In this document: piece by piece, positions 62,185 through 64,000 of the stretch | Layout of the letters: each line of letters starts with the position of its first letter | Position numbering within the stretch: position 1 is the first letter of the stretch | DNA from: Aspidiotus rigidus | Taxonomy: Eukaryota; Arthropoda; Insecta; Hemiptera; Diaspididae | NCBI GenBank assembly: GCA_035079385.1 | Contig: JAVHKY010000054.1 | Span: 9,525,501 to 9,589,500, forward strand | Direction: 5' to 3' | DNA: 64,000 nucleotides | Translations under genes and position numbers: made by a program | Notes under the pieces: generated by a model | Told to the model about the DNA's origin: nothing | Databases searched by the model: none | Seen by the model: only the letters and a program-made list of their open reading frames with translations

Positions 62185-64000
62185 TAAGAAGGGTCGACTT
62201 ATTTAAATTTCTTAAGACTAAGTAGACATCTAAGATAGGTGTTCCCTAAAATGAAGGTAAGGCAGGGATCCTGCTATTCGAACCTCTCTTCTCCATTTAG
62301 ATTTCGAGTTTAAGCGAGCGTGGGAGATGAAGAATTTCTCGATAAACATTCCTTCGCGGAAAATTTTAATAATCGAAGGGTCGCTATCGACGAGGTCAGA
62401 GAACCCGAGGATATCACAGGGATTATCGTTAACGACGAAGAACGAAGCTGTAATTGGAAAATAACTACCGTACCGCGGGTCTCCTATCAGCCATCTTCTC
62501 GTTAATTAATTCTCCTGTATTACACCGGCTGTAATTTATTCGTTTCCAAATGTGGCAACTGGCGTAGAAGCCACAAAACGAGAATATAACATTTACGAGA
62601 TGATCTTGACTTATCATAATACGTGTTCGGGTTCTTAAAAGTATATCGCGTATATACAGGAGTATAGGCTATAACCAGTTTAAGGTCCACGGGTCATATT
62701 TATCGCGTATCTTAAAATTTCATACGGATTGTTTATTATTTTCGTGACTTTCCTGTTTTCTTATATCGAGTTGCGTAAATCGAAGAAAGCTGCGCAAAAA
62801 ATCTAAAACTATTGTCGATTGGGTCGATCGTAACCGTGTGATGGTCATCAAAAAAGTTAATAACTCGAAGTGAACTTGTAACAATCGCCAATCGGTTGCG
62901 CACGATGCTCCTAGGGTGAGGTTATTATCAGCCGACGACGTGAATAGAGTTCGTATGTATTGAGCAAGAATTCACGAGTATTGCACAGTATTTAATGACA
63001 GCGAAACTTCATATCCAAAAGTTCATCGTATCGCCCGCGTACAATTAGTTTTACGTTTATGTATTAATCAGATTGCCGTTGAGGGGGCAACTTGAGCGTT
63101 CGTGTATTATAATAACGATTGCGTGGACTAAGATGCGAAAGGAAATAATTTCAACTGTCATAGACAGATCTCAAAGCGTCTATCACGAGTGGGGAGGGGA
63201 GATAGAATTGAAATCTTGAGAAAGCTGAGCTCTTGGCGGTTACTTTATATAGTGTTTGATTGTACACCCTGTACGATAGAAAGTGTCATATTTCCGGGTG
63301 CTATGTTGACTGCATGTAGTTTTCATTCGTGAACGAAAGGTGCAAAGTACATCTGCTACTGCACGTGACAGGTTTTTAAAAATTGAGTATCGAGAAGAAG
63401 AACGTCTAGAATAGTTTTTCTGTTTTTTCAACAAAATATTATGTTATAAATTTCCATATCTGCTAATGAGATTGCATTCAAGCGAGTTTGGTCGCGAAAC
63501 TCTGTTTATTTTTCCTTCTCTATGGTGTTCAACGACGTTTTAATGATTGATTGATGATGATTCAACAGTATACAGCCTATAAATACTTTTTTACATTCGT
63601 TGTACCAATGTAATGGGAAACTTGGTTTGTTTCTTTTGACTTGTTTCATGTCTTTACTCTGCCTTGACCCCTAATTTGAGATTTGGCGAGTACCCCCCCT
63701 TTCTCCTAGCGTGCGTGTGCGCGTGCAAATCTCTACCCTGTGGGTGACTCAGAAATTTGTAAATTCACCCCACGTGCGTGTACAAATCTCTACCCCGTGG
63801 GTGATTCAGAAATTTACGAGTTCACCCAGCCTAGTTTGTACTTGATCAGTGTAATGAAGTTATACTAGGTTTATACTAGGTCTACACTCCTCTATACTAG
63901 GCCTAATACTGCCCTAGCCGATAAACCAGATCGACAAGATATCTCAGTTGATTTTGAGAAAATGTTGACCAAAAATAGACTGAGAGGGCGCTCTGGTGAG
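62185..64000. other. Mostly unique noncoding DNA at the window edge
   Basis: A 61-codon plus frame at 62,320-62,505 (begins MGDEEFLDKHSF) has host-like codon composition but no recognised family and no clear splice sites. A two-unit tandem duplication (about 57 bp, AAATCTCTACCC(T/C)GTGGGTGA) lies at 63,715-63,828. TATACTAGG motifs repeat at 63,860-63,900. From 63,920 the sequence is the start of a repeat shared with 25,494-25,577, cut by the window end. Confidence 0.45.

Overview
This is a eukaryotic window: an AT-rich, repeat-dense genome segment, most likely from an insect or other arthropod. The reasons are canonical GT-AG introns, an intact metazoan membrane-transporter gene, a metazoan CABIT-family signalling gene, Penelope-like retroelements, RTE- and R1-type LINE relics, many short inverted-repeat transposons, and a short CCTAA run that matches the usual insect telomere unit. 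There is no operon structure, no Shine-Dalgarno pattern, no CRISPR array and no recognisable tRNA or rRNA. I cannot name the species. || Host genes. Two genes converge in the right-hand half. (1) A plus-strand terminal coding exon at 48,252-50,041 encodes about 600 residues of a CABIT-domain (GAREM/Themis-like) adaptor; its upstream exons are not seen here. (2) A complete nine-exon minus-strand gene at 58,916-51,162 encodes a 487-residue acetyl-CoA transporter of the SLC33A1/AT-1 family. Every exon junction was phased by hand, and the nine exons add up to exactly 488 codons including the stop. || Mobile DNA. Three Penelope-like (PLE) loci carry a reverse transcriptase and a GIY-YIG endonuclease. 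One is a single, nearly intact copy (11,598-14,178, minus strand). The other two (37,758-41,671 and 54,096-57,110) are composites of the same family: two copies joined head-to-head so that both 3' ends face outward, each pair bounded by a 13-bp target-site duplication. The second composite sits inside intron 7 of SLC33A1, close to the exon 7 donor. This repeated architecture is the most striking structure in the window and suggests insertion by two target-primed reactions joined in the middle. Inverted-repeat elements include a hAT-type MITE with a perfect 8-bp duplication (28,701-29,054), a pogo/Tigger-like MITE inside an RTE LINE relic (19,283-19,529), a 3.3-kb TTAA-flanked element (25,340-28,601) that contains a second element with 26-bp perfect termini (27,062-28,120), and several fold-backs. 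|| Tandem repeats. A 45-bp minisatellite that keeps an open frame (3,445-4,370) has a diverged relative at 35,285-36,060. A 42-bp GGTTCC array occurs twice (22.4-23.2 kb). A 3-kb satellite (about 43,970-47,160) is built on a 138-141-bp monomer with the palindrome AGAACGCGTTCT and has a 470-bp higher-order repeat. || Layout. 1-11.5 kb: repeats and MITEs. 11.5-14.2 kb: single PLE. 14.2-37.7 kb: mostly noncoding DNA with LINE relics, MITEs and minisatellites. 37.7-41.7 kb: PLE composite A. 44-47.2 kb: satellite. 48.2-50.0 kb: CABIT exon. 51.1-58.9 kb: SLC33A1 gene carrying PLE composite B. 59-64 kb: an AT-rich block between inverted flanks, an R1-like relic, and unique sequence.
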